A stretch of DNA of 64,000 bases from Chitinophaga sp. H8 (GTDB taxonomy: Bacteria; Bacteroidota; Bacteroidia; Chitinophagales; Chitinophagaceae). Position numbers and translations under genes: made by a program. Each line of letters begins with the position of its first letter. Within the stretch, counting starts at the first letter, position 1. The stretch spans positions 2,816,906-2,880,905 of the forward strand of contig NZ_JBEXAC010000002.1 in the NCBI RefSeq assembly GCF_040567655.1, read 5' to 3'. Positions 51,520 to 60,264 of the stretch are shown in pieces. The notes below the pieces were generated by a model. That model ran no database searches, had not been told where the DNA came from, and worked only from the letters and a program-made list of their open reading frames with translations.

Positions 51520-54500
51520 TTAGAAGGATAATTTTACGTTCACACCAAAGCTTTTCAGGGCAGGAGGGTTACCTGATTCAATTCCCTGGAAATTACCTGC
51601 GCCGAGTGTCATATCAGGATCAAACGGAATTTTTCGCTTGCCTATACCGGGGATATCCATGCGGGATCTGCCACGGTAAAGGAAGAAGAGATTCCTGCCA
51701 GTGAGAGAGATCTTTGCATGTTTAATAAATTTGCTATGCATTGGAATTTCGTATCCAAGGGCCACTTCGCGCAACCGGAAGTTAGTAGCATCGTATGCAA
51801 AGAACTGCCCCCAGGCATAGCGCCCACCGGATACCGTGGTCCAGAAATCTTCCGCTTTTATGTCTGTGGTATTATTGCGGCCATCACTATATACACCTGG
51901 CAATACCCATCCTCCTTCGCGGTAAGGCAGTGTATAATCCCCCAGGCCATAAAAAGCAAGGTTGGCATCTGTGCCGGAAATAACGGTACCTCCTACACGC
52001 CCGTCCAGTAAGAAGGACAAACTTAGAGGACCATAGGTAAAAGTGTTGGACCATCCCAGGCTGAAATCAGGATTGAAATTGCCCAGGTATTGCAGTTCAT
52101 TCATTTCAGGCAGCCCTTTGGCATTTACCAGGTGTACCCCGGTTTTGGGATCGGTGGCCCATCCGGACCCGTACATATCCCCATAAGAGCCACCTTCCTT
52201 TACTACCACATCTGCCAGACGCTTGCTACCGGTGAGGCTGGCCTCTTTTACGTCCGGACTAAGTTCCAGCACCTTATTTATATTCCGGGAAAAATTAACT
52301 GTAGTATTCCAGTTGAATTTTTTTGCACGTACAGGGTCTGCTGTCAATGTGATTTCTATCCCTCTGTTTTCAATATTGCCGGCATTGATATATTGATTGC
52401 TGAAACCACTGGCAGGTGGTAATGCCAGGAATAAAAGCTGGTTAATGGTGTTGGTTTTATAGAAAGTTCCGTCAATACCTATCCGTCCATCCAGAAAACG
52501 CCAGTCTATCCCAAATTCCCAGGAGCTGGTAAGTTCCGGTTTCAGATCGCTGATAGCCTTGGTGGCATCCCGGCTGATAAAACCATTGGCAGCACCTGGT
52601 GCATAGGAGTAGGGCTGTATCAGCAGATAAGGAATAGCGTCATTACCCACACGGGTATACGATGCTCTCACTTTGGCAAAGGAGATCCAGGAGGGCAATT
52701 GGGTCATATCAGATATTAATGCAGATAAGCCTACTGACGGATAAAAATAAGCATAGGGGGAAGGCAGGGTGGAAGACCAGTCGTTACGGGCACTGACATC
52801 CAGGAACAGGTATTTCCGGAAATCGAATTGCACACTACCATAAACAGATTGCAGCTCCCGTTTGGTAAACTGAGTAGTAGCATCCAGGGCAGTGGCATAA
52901 ATAAGATTGAACTTATTGGGTACCTGCAAGCCATTGGCAGAAGTGGTACTGGTTTCATATTGCCGTCTCAGGATATTGCCGCCTATATTATAGGTTATGC
53001 CTACATCCTGAGTCAGTTTGTTATTACCTGAAACCAGTACATCAATATTTCTTTCAGATACATATCCGTTGGTTTCAAAGTAACGTCCTCCTTTGGGGGT
53101 TACTGGCAGAATCCCGATAGTGCCGCCATAATAGGAACCTTTGATTTTATCATTGTACCGGTCAAGACTATATCGTGCCTGTACGTTAAGCCATGGAGTA
53201 AACTCATATTTCACGGAGCCGAGCAAGGTAACACGATCTCTGCGCTCATTATAGGAAGTACGGTTTATATTCCAGTATGGGTTGGTGTATACAGAAGAGG
53301 TAGTCCAGTATTTAGACACCGGCTGCCCACCTTCATTAATTGTTTCATAATCCTTCAGTTCCGCACTACTCATATCGCGGGGCATAATGTAGGTCATCAG
53401 GGAAGTGCCGCCAATTTCCCCGGTAACGGGTTTGTTTTTTATTTCCTGGTTTACATAGGAAATTTTAGCATCGGTAGACAGTTTACTGGTTAGCTGGGTA
53501 TTGATGCGCAGGCTAAGCGTATTCCGGTAAAGTTTATTTCCTGGAATAATCCCTTCAGCATAGTTGTTAGCGTAGGAAGTATAAGCTTGTATCTTTTCAG
53601 AACCAGTAGCCGCACTTACTGCATTGTTTACAGAAATGGCGGTGTGAAAAAAGTCCTTCACATTATCTGGATAGGTTTGTGTTTTACCTCCCCAGCTGGC
53701 AGCAGTACCATCTACTGTTTTTCCGCCATTGCCCCGGCCATAAACGTTCTGGAATGGCAGCATCAGCCAGGCCTTATCGGCAGAAATGCCGCCATTATAA
53801 TTTACGGAGAGTTTACCTGCAGTACCTTTTTTTGTAGTAATAATGATAGCTCCATTGGCCGCCCGGCTACCGTAAAGCGCAGTGGCAGCAGCTCCTTTCA
53901 GCACATTTACTGATTCCACATCATCCGGATTAATATTGGCTGCACCATCACTGCCGTTGTAACCACCCCGGTCGCTGTCTATCTGTCCCTGTGGTGTGGA
54001 GTTGTCTACCGGCACACCATCTACCACAATGAGGGCGTTGTTATTACCACTGATAGAGCGGTTACCCCTTAATACCACCCGCACTGCACTGCCAGGACCT
54101 GCAGCGGCCTGGTTTACTACTGCACCGGCAATCTTGCCGGATAATGCACTCATGAAACTGGCATCCCGTACTTCATTGAGTTGTGCACCATTGATTTTCT
54201 GGGCTGCATAAGTCAGCGTTTTACTATTCTTTACAATACCCAAAGCAGTTACTACCACTTCTCCAAGTGATTTTGTTGATTGTTTTAGTATCACCTCCAG
54301 GGAGCTGCGGTCGCCTACAATTACTTCCTGTTGTTCATATCCTATAAAAGAAAATAACAGTATTTCTCCTTTCTCCGCATCAATTTTAAAGTGCCCCTCT
54401 GCATCTGCCAGCGTACCTCTCTTGGTGCCTTTTACACTGACGCTTACACCGGGAATGGCCATCTTACGTTCATCCGTTATTTTGCCTGTAATAGTGATTC

Positions 54501-54906
54501 GGTCTGCTGCTTTCGGTGGAGCATCCGCAGGGGGGAGACCGGCTTCTTTTTTGTGAATAACCACGCTGTTATTAATATCACTGGCAGTGAGATTGGTGTC
54601 TTTCATCAGTTCCGCTATGATATGCCCCAGCGGCTTATCTGTAAAACTGGCAGCAGCTACCTGGAATCCACGCAGGTCGTTTGAATTAAAGGCGAACCGT
54701 ACCCGGCTTTCCCGCTCCAGTTTTTTAATAGCTTCGTGCAGGGGTTGTTTTTCAAACCGGATGCTTATGCGCATTTCAAGATTACTCTGTGCAGGAGCCG
54801 GCAGTGGATAGATGCGTATAGGCAACAGTACGCATATGAGCAGTATAAGCCAGCAATAAGGCTTACGGGGATGCCATTGCCGGCATCTTAAAGAAAGTTG
54901 CATCAT
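51520..54906 (-). CDS. SusC-family TonB-dependent transporter with N-terminal STN domain
   Basis: A 1128-residue outer-membrane transporter. A signal peptide precedes an STN domain at about 45-120 (ISIRFEKQPLHEAIKKLERE, NSVVIHKKE), which contacts FecR and signals ligand binding. A carboxypeptidase-like domain spans 130-210 (ITGKITDERKMAIPGVSVSV). The plug includes GEVVVTALGIVKNSKTLTYA and ATALYGSRAANGAIIITTKKG near 340, and the barrel ends FGVNVKLSF. STN plus FecR plus ECF sigma is the classic trans-envelope regulation of such loci. Confidence 0.95.
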   Translation of the reverse strand: MMQLSLRCRQWHPRKPYCWLILLICVLLPIRIYPLPAPAQSNLEMRISIRFEKQPLHEAIKKLERESRVRFAFNSNDLRGFQVAAASFTDKPLGHIIAELMKDTNLTASDINNSVVIHKKEAGLPPADAPPKAADRITITGKITDERKMAIPGVSVSVKGTKRGTLADAEGHFKIDAEKGEILLFSFIGYEQQEVIVGDRSSLEVILKQSTKSLGEVVVTALGIVKNSKTLTYAAQKINGAQLNEVRDASFMSALSGKIAGAVVNQAAAGPGSAVRVVLRGNRSISGNNNALIVVDGVPVDNSTPQGQIDSDRGGYNGSDGAANINPDDVESVNVLKGAAATALYGSRAANGAIIITTKKGTAGKLSVNYNGGISADKAWLMLPFQNVYGRGNGGKTVDGTAASWGGKTQTYPDNVKDFFHTAISVNNAVSAATGSEKIQAYTSYANNYAEGIIPGNKLYRNTLSLRINTQLTSKLSTDAKISYVNQEIKNKPVTGEIGGTSLMTYIMPRDMSSAELKDYETINEGGQPVSKYWTTSSVYTNPYWNINRTSYNERRDRVTLLGSVKYEFTPWLNVQARYSLDRYNDKIKGSYYGGTIGILPVTPKGGRYFETNGYVSERNIDVLVSGNNKLTQDVGITYNIGGNILRRQYETSTTSANGLQVPNKFNLIYATALDATTQFTKRELQSVYGSVQFDFRKYLFLDVSARNDWSSTLPSPYAYFYPSVGLSALISDMTQLPSWISFAKVRASYTRVGNDAIPYLLIQPYSYAPGAANGFISRDATKAISDLKPELTSSWEFGIDWRFLDGRIGIDGTFYKTNTINQLLFLALPPASGFSNQYINAGNIENRGIEITLTADPVRAKKFNWNTTVNFSRNINKVLELSPDVKEASLTGSKRLADVVVKEGGSYGDMYGSGWATDPKTGVHLVNAKGLPEMNELQYLGNFNPDFSLGWSNTFTYGPLSLSFLLDGRVGGTVISGTDANLAFYGLGDYTLPYREGGWVLPGVYSDGRNNTTDIKAEDFWTTVSGGRYAWGQFFAYDATNFRLREVALGYEIPMHSKFIKHAKISLTGRNLFFLYRGRSRMDIPGIGKRKIPFDPDMTLGAGNFQGIESGNPPALKSFGVNVKLSF

Positions 54907-55092
54907 GTTTTGACGATTTATTTTTTTGTGGAATTTGCGTTCCCTGGTTGAATGGTATTACTTGTTTTTGCTGATGCCTGCCTATTCTCCGGAAAACAGG
55001 CGGACATCCCTTCGTGCTGTACATTACTTCTCCTGTACGCTGCTGCAGCAGCGCGGTAACTTTATTTTAGCTGAATATTTTTTCTGATCACA

Positions 55093-56070
55093 TTAACGGG
55101 TCCCGTTCAGGGAGATAGTCACATTTTTCCCGTTTGTACTGTATTGTATATTGTAAATACTTCCTATCATTTCCATCACATCCTGCAATGGTTGATGATG
55201 CAGAATATAGATATGTATTTTTTGCTGTTGCAGTTGTTCCGGATAATTGATAGATACACCATAACGTTCCTGTAGTGCTTTTACAAATTCAGGAAAAGGC
55301 ACATCTTCCAGGTAAAGACCACCATCTTTCCACCCGCTTACCTTGCGGGCCTCTGCTTTATGTGTTGAAAAAGAGGAATATGCTGTATTATACACCAGTT
55401 CATCATCCTGATTCAACTGTTGCAGCTGCTGGCTGTTTTTATCTACACGCACCTTTCCGGTTAGTACGGTTATTTTAATAACAGGTGTTGCCGCATATGC
55501 TTTCACGTTAAAAGATGTTCCCAGTACAGCAATACTTACTTCACCTGTTTTTACCAGGAATGGCAATGTTTCATTTTGTTTAACATCAACAAATGCCTCC
55601 CCTTCTTCCAGGTATAGTTCCCGGTTGTTCCGTCCAAAGTATTCATCCGTACGGATACGGGTTTGTTGGTTTAGCCAGATAACAGATCCGTCGGGCAACA
55701 CAAATTTCCTGGGCATCTTTGTATCATTCCGTAGTATAGCAAACTTCCGGGAGCTATGACGATGACTGTTCCAGTAAGTGATGGCCCCCAGCATACATAT
55801 CCCGGCCACAACAGCTGCTATCTTTAACAGGCGAAGGAGGGGACGTCTGTTAAGGTTGAGCGTGCTGTTAACTTCCCGGTCTATATTGTTATAGATACCG
55901 GCCCCCTTTGCCGCCAGCTGGTCCGGGTCGTTGTTTGCAGTATTCTGTTGCAATGGATGTTGTGTCACCCAATCCCGCAACAGTTGTTCTTCTTCGGCAG
56001 ACAACGGTTCGGCCAACCTGCGGTTTAAACGCCCCAGGTACTCATTAAATTCATTCAGATCCTTGTCCAT
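55093..56070 (-). CDS. fecR: FecR-family anti-sigma factor
   Basis: A 325-residue FecR-like protein. The cytoplasmic part (residues 1-85) binds sigma: EFNEYLGRLNRRLAEPLSAEEEQLLRDW. A membrane span lies near 84-102, and the periplasmic FecR domain contains TKMPRKFVLPDGSVIWLNQQ and ILGTSFNVKAYA-type segments (here VLGTSFNVKAYAATPVI). The C-terminal DUF4974-like part (VPFPEFVKALQERYGVSI) contacts the STN domain of SusC. Located between the sigma gene and the STN-SusC gene in the same direction. Confidence 0.93.
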   Translation of the reverse strand: MDKDLNEFNEYLGRLNRRLAEPLSAEEEQLLRDWVTQHPLQQNTANNDPDQLAAKGAGIYNNIDREVNSTLNLNRRPLLRLLKIAAVVAGICMLGAITYWNSHRHSSRKFAILRNDTKMPRKFVLPDGSVIWLNQQTRIRTDEYFGRNNRELYLEEGEAFVDVKQNETLPFLVKTGEVSIAVLGTSFNVKAYAATPVIKITVLTGKVRVDKNSQQLQQLNQDDELVYNTAYSSFSTHKAEARKVSGWKDGGLYLEDVPFPEFVKALQERYGVSINYPEQLQQQKIHIYILHHQPLQDVMEMIGSIYNIQYSTNGKNVTISLNGTR

Positions 56071-56137
56071 GTCGTTCGTCCTATTAATTACAAAGAAAAG
56101 TAGTAGAGGGAGTAGATGAAAGAAAAAAAAATTGACT

Positions 56138-56671
56138 TTAATCCCGGGAGTGCTGCTTTAATTCCACCCGTAATACGGTTAATGCATTTGAAAGCTGTTT
56201 TTTTACGGTGAGGGGAGATATAGCCAGTTTTGATGCAATTTCATGTATGCTCAGTTGTTGTTGCCGGCTCATCAGCCAGATATCCCGCATTTTCTCCGGC
56301 ATCCGGCGTACCCGTTCCTGTATGATATTATCCAGCTCTTTGGCCTGCAGATAATCAGAGGGGGTGAGGCCAGGCTGATCCGTTTTTGCTGCCACCTCCC
56401 GCTGCTTACTGGCCCATACCTGTTCCCGCTTTATATGATTGATAACATTATTTTTAAGGATAGTATAGAGATAGGCTTCCAGTCGTTGTGATGGGTCTAT
56501 TTGTTCCCTGTTTCTCCAAAGTTTTACAAAGGCATCCTGTACAAAGTCTTTTGCCAGCTCCTCCGACCTTAGCAAATAAGTGGCCTGAAGAAACAGTTCC
56601 TGCCAGCAGGTTTCATAAAAAGACCTGAAGGCATTACTGTCACCTTCCTTTATTTTTTGTGCCTGCAACAT
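56138..56671 (-). CDS. ECF RNA polymerase sigma factor
   Basis: A 177-residue sigma-70 factor of the ECF type partnered with FecR. Region 2 is at residues 8-80 (FYETCWQELFLQATYLL, FVQDAFVKLWRNREQ near 43). Region 4 is near 110-165 (LMSRQQQLSIHEIASKLAIS, then TVKKQLSNALTVL). It recruits polymerase to the SusC/D genes when FecR is relieved by an occupied transporter. Ends 67 nt before the FecR start. Confidence 0.93.
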   Translation of the reverse strand: MLQAQKIKEGDSNAFRSFYETCWQELFLQATYLLRSEELAKDFVQDAFVKLWRNREQIDPSQRLEAYLYTILKNNVINHIKREQVWASKQREVAAKTDQPGLTPSDYLQAKELDNIIQERVRRMPEKMRDIWLMSRQQQLSIHEIASKLAISPLTVKKQLSNALTVLRVELKQHSRD

Positions 56672-56949
56672 GAAATGAGGTTATATGTGTACTAAAATAC
56701 AGATTTTAAAATAATAATTGCACGAAAGGGAGGAGCACTGCAGCCATAATTGAATCAGCGACCCGGGTAAAACAATACGCCCAATTGCAGAAATCCCGGG
56801 TATCCGGTTACACATTGAACAATGGCGCATAGGGCCCACAAAAGCAGCAGCTTGTAGTACTGTTACTAACCCAAGGCCATATTAATCATTTCAGGCTGTT
56901 TTATCATGCTAATACCGGATGTTCCGGCCTACCTTTCCCCAGGGTTAAG

Positions 56950-57034
56950 GTACCCTTAAAGTACCCTTAAAGTACCCTTAAAGCATCCTTAAAGTATCCA
57001 TATAGTACCCCTATAAGGGATACTATATGGATAC
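56950..57034 (+). repeat. Six 11-bp tandem repeats ending in a hairpin, upstream of the GH99-like gene
   Basis: Units of 11 bp based on GTACCCTTAAA start at 56950, 56961, 56972, 56983, 56994 and 57005. The first three are identical and the last three degenerate. The last two form the left arm of an inverted repeat, GTATCCATATAGTACCC against GGGATACTATATGGATAC at 57017-57034. The array lies between the divergent ECF sigma gene (56671) and the + strand glycoside hydrolase operon (57141). The rest of 56,672-57,140 holds nothing recognised. Confidence 0.85.
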
Positions 57035-57140
57035 TTCATAGCTATTTCAATAGTATGGGGGAAAAGTAACATAGGATACTATGGGACACTGTTCCTATGG
57101 TATATGGCTATTTTCAGGCAATATTCCACGATCTACATGT

Positions 57141-59033
57141 ATGATGATGTCCTTTAGTTACAAGTATCTGCACAGGTATGCCTTATGGCTGGTACGGTCA
57201 TCTTTTATGGTTGCAGTAATAACAGGTTGGGGTAGTGAAAAAGGGATGGCGCAACAGCAGTCTTCCCCTCAGCTGCTGTCTTCTTCAAAGGCAGATACCT
57301 GGGTAGCCACAGATGATCTGGGGCGTAGTACGCCTACCAATGAAGTGACCGGCAATATCCGTAAGGATCGTTTTGCCGGGATATTCTATTTTATATGGCA
57401 GGGGGCACATGGATACGACCGGCATAGCAGTGGAAATGCAACAGAGTCTGTTATGGAGAAAACACCTGGGGATACGGCCAGTCCTTATGATATCAGCCAG
57501 TTGTTGAAAGCCAATCCGCAAAACCCGCAATATGGGCCTATGCATGCCTTTCATTACTGGGGACAACCGTACTTTGGGTATTATTTACCGGACGACGAAT
57601 GGATTATCCGTAAACATGCACAAATGCTGTCGGATGCAGGAGTGGATGTAATTGTCCTGGATGTGACCAATGCAGCCATTTATCAACCTCAGGTGGCCAA
57701 AATAGCAGCGGTATACCGCGACATGCGGAAAAACGGTTTATCTACCCCTCAGATCGCTTTTATTGTAAACAGTGTACCGGAGAAAACGGTTGGCCGGCTG
57801 TATGAAAACATCTATAAAAAACAATTATACAGTGACCTGTGGTTTTACTGGAAGGGCAAACCACTGTTATTATGTCCTCCGGAGGCAGTAACGCCCGAAA
57901 TATCGCGTTTCTTTACCATACGCCAATCCTGGGCATGGAGTAATGCAGAAGGGTGGTTTGGCAATGGGAAAGATAAATGGACATGGCTGGACAATACTCC
58001 CCAGGCATATGGCTGGCACACGGCCCCCGATAAGCCGGAGCAGATCAGTGTAAATATCGCCCAGCATCCTGCCACCAATATTGGCCGGAGCTTTCACCAG
58101 GGCCATCAACCGGATTCCTCTGGTTTCCGGTCGGGTGAGGGGCTCAATTTTGCGGAACAATGGAAACGCGCCCTGGAAGTAGATCCTGAATTTGTGTTTA
58201 TTACTGGTTGGAATGAATGGGTGGCCATGCGTTTTGCGGCAGGTAATGAGCCGGCTTCTTTTCTGGGCAAACCCATCAAAAAGGGGGAAACCTTTTTTGT
58301 AGACCTGTATAACGAAGAGTATAGCCGGGATGCAGAGCCGGTGAAGGGCGGTTTTGGGGATAATTATTATTATCAGCTGATAGATGGTATCCGCCGGTAT
58401 AAAGGTACCCGGCCTGTACCAGTAGCCAATGCAGTAGCAGCTGTGAAAATAGACGGTGCATTCCATGACTGGAAAAATGTAATTCCTGCTTTTGAAGATG
58501 ATAAAGGGGATATCTTTCACCGGGATCATCCGGGGTGGGGGCGTATCCAGCGGTATGAAAACAGTACCGGCCGCAATGATATTATTGCAGCCCGGGTGGC
58601 GGTAAACAAGAAGTATATCTCTTTCTATGTTAAAACAGCTGCCACACTTACTTCCTGGAAAGATAGCGCCTGGATGAACCTTTTTATCCGCGTAAAAGAT
58701 GCGGATGCGCCAGACTGGAAAGGATTTAATTATCTTGTTAACCGGCAGGCAGTGAATGCCAATACCACTACCCTGGAAGCCTGTACGGGTGGATGGAACT
58801 GGAAGAAAATAGCGGATGTCCGGTATGCCGTGAAAGGAAATGAAATGGAGCTGCAGCTACCGGTAACGCAGCTGGGGATAAGCAGCAAAGAAGGATTTGA
58901 AATCGACTTTAAATGGGCGGATAATGCTCCGCTGGATGGAGACGTGATGCATTGGCTGGATAAAGGAGATACCGCTCCGAATGCCAGATTCAGCTACCGG
59001 TATATTTATCATCCATTGCATTCAACAAAGTAG
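57141..59033 (+). CDS. GH99/GH71-like glycoside hydrolase-type protein
   Basis: A 630-residue exported protein. The ATG at 57141 (first of three in a row) starts a signal peptide with ALWLVRSSFMVAVITGWG. The catalytic-type barrel covers roughly 70-410, including FAGIFYFIWQGAHG, YLPDDEWIIRKHAQMLSDAGVDVIVLDVTN and FVFITGWNEWVAMRF near 360. The last is the GWNEW motif of the GH71/GH99-like family (endo-acting alpha-glucan or mannan cleavage). A C-terminal beta-domain follows. It heads an operon with an FG-GAP protein and a GH78-like protein. Confidence 0.82.
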   Translation: MMMSFSYKYLHRYALWLVRSSFMVAVITGWGSEKGMAQQQSSPQLLSSSKADTWVATDDLGRSTPTNEVTGNIRKDRFAGIFYFIWQGAHGYDRHSSGNATESVMEKTPGDTASPYDISQLLKANPQNPQYGPMHAFHYWGQPYFGYYLPDDEWIIRKHAQMLSDAGVDVIVLDVTNAAIYQPQVAKIAAVYRDMRKNGLSTPQIAFIVNSVPEKTVGRLYENIYKKQLYSDLWFYWKGKPLLLCPPEAVTPEISRFFTIRQSWAWSNAEGWFGNGKDKWTWLDNTPQAYGWHTAPDKPEQISVNIAQHPATNIGRSFHQGHQPDSSGFRSGEGLNFAEQWKRALEVDPEFVFITGWNEWVAMRFAAGNEPASFLGKPIKKGETFFVDLYNEEYSRDAEPVKGGFGDNYYYQLIDGIRRYKGTRPVPVANAVAAVKIDGAFHDWKNVIPAFEDDKGDIFHRDHPGWGRIQRYENSTGRNDIIAARVAVNKKYISFYVKTAATLTSWKDSAWMNLFIRVKDADAPDWKGFNYLVNRQAVNANTTTLEACTGGWNWKKIADVRYAVKGNEMELQLPVTQLGISSKEGFEIDFKWADNAPLDGDVMHWLDKGDTAPNARFSYRYIYHPLHSTK

Positions 59034-59065
59034 TCATACCAATATCGCATACTAAATACCACCTT

Positions 59066-60250
59066 ATGACAACAGGCTATTTAAAACTGATCTGCTACAT
59101 CCAGCTGTTACTGTTAACAGCTCATGTAGCAAATGCTCAAACCAGGGCAAGAAAAGGAACTGCTGTGAAATTCAGCAAAGAGACCCTTACAAAAAAATTT
59201 ATTGCTGAAGGAGTGGCAGTGGGTGATATAAACCGGGATGGAAAAATAGATGTGATGGCAGGCGCCTATTGGTTTGAAGCGCCAGGCTGGAAGCAGCATG
59301 AAATCGCAAAAGCAGATTCTTTTATTGTAAATGGTGGATACAGTAATTCTTTCCTGAATTTTTGTATGGATGTAAACCAGGACGGCTGGCTGGATATTGT
59401 TCGTATTGATACGCCCGGTGAATCGGCAGTATGGTATGAAAATAACAAGAACAAGCCGGGGCATTGGAAAATGCATATGATATATCCCAATGTAGGGAAT
59501 GAGTCCCCGCAGTTTGTAGATGTGGATGGCGATGGCAGGCTGGACCTTTTATGTAATGATCCGAAAACAAAACAGATCATCTGGGTACGGGCACCATTTA
59601 AAAAAGGAGATACGAAGTGGGAAAAGTTTGTGATCAGCGAAAGAAAGGATATCCCCGGAACACATATGTATACTCATGGACTGGGGTTTGGGGATATGAA
59701 CGGAGATGGACGTAAGGATGTGGTGATAAAAGATGGCTGGTGGGAAGCGCCGGCAGATCCTAAACAACCTGATTGGACATTTCATCCGGTAGCACTGAGC
59801 GAAGAATGTTCCCAGATGTATATCCAGGATCTGGATGGAGACGGGGATGTAGATATTATCAGTGCCTCCGCGCATAACTATGGTATATGGTGGCACGAAC
59901 AGGTAAAAGATGAACAGGGCAATGCCAAATGGATTCATCATGTTATCCATAAGGAGTTTTCCCAATCGCATGGCCTTGCCCTGGTAGATGTTAATGGGGA
60001 TGGTCATCCGGACCTGGTAACGGGTAAACGTTTTTTTGCACACAACGGTCACGACCCCGGAGAATATGAGCCTGCGGTATTGTATTGGTTTGAATTTGTT
60101 CCGGGAAAAACACCTGCCTGGATACCACATGAGATAGATAATAATTCAGGAGTAGGACTTCACGTGGTGGTAGAAGATATCAATAAGGATGGTCGTCCGG
60201 ATATTATCACCGGCAACAAAAAAGGTGTACACGTATTTAAAGCATTATAA
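59066..60250 (+). CDS. FG-GAP/VCBS repeat protein
   Basis: A 394-residue exported protein with a signal peptide (ending near ANAQT) and at least five FG-GAP/VCBS-type repeats, each with a calcium-binding-like DxNxDGxxD motif: GDINRDGKIDVMAG, DVNQDGWLDIV, DVDGDGRLDLL, DLDGDGDVDIISA, DVNGDGHPDLVTG and DINKDGRPDIITG. These form a beta-propeller. No enzyme motif is seen; related proteins are found beside glycoside hydrolases in Bacteroidota. Starts 32 nt after the GH99-like gene. Confidence 0.85.
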   Translation: MTTGYLKLICYIQLLLLTAHVANAQTRARKGTAVKFSKETLTKKFIAEGVAVGDINRDGKIDVMAGAYWFEAPGWKQHEIAKADSFIVNGGYSNSFLNFCMDVNQDGWLDIVRIDTPGESAVWYENNKNKPGHWKMHMIYPNVGNESPQFVDVDGDGRLDLLCNDPKTKQIIWVRAPFKKGDTKWEKFVISERKDIPGTHMYTHGLGFGDMNGDGRKDVVIKDGWWEAPADPKQPDWTFHPVALSEECSQMYIQDLDGDGDVDIISASAHNYGIWWHEQVKDEQGNAKWIHHVIHKEFSQSHGLALVDVNGDGHPDLVTGKRFFAHNGHDPGEYEPAVLYWFEFVPGKTPAWIPHEIDNNSGVGLHVVVEDINKDGRPDIITGNKKGVHVFKAL

Positions 60251-60264
60251 CAGCCTATTTAAAA

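Noticed and set aside
56950..57015. Tandem 11-bp repeats as a CRISPR array.
   Set aside because: Units are directly adjacent without spacers, are far too short for CRISPR repeats, and there are no cas genes.
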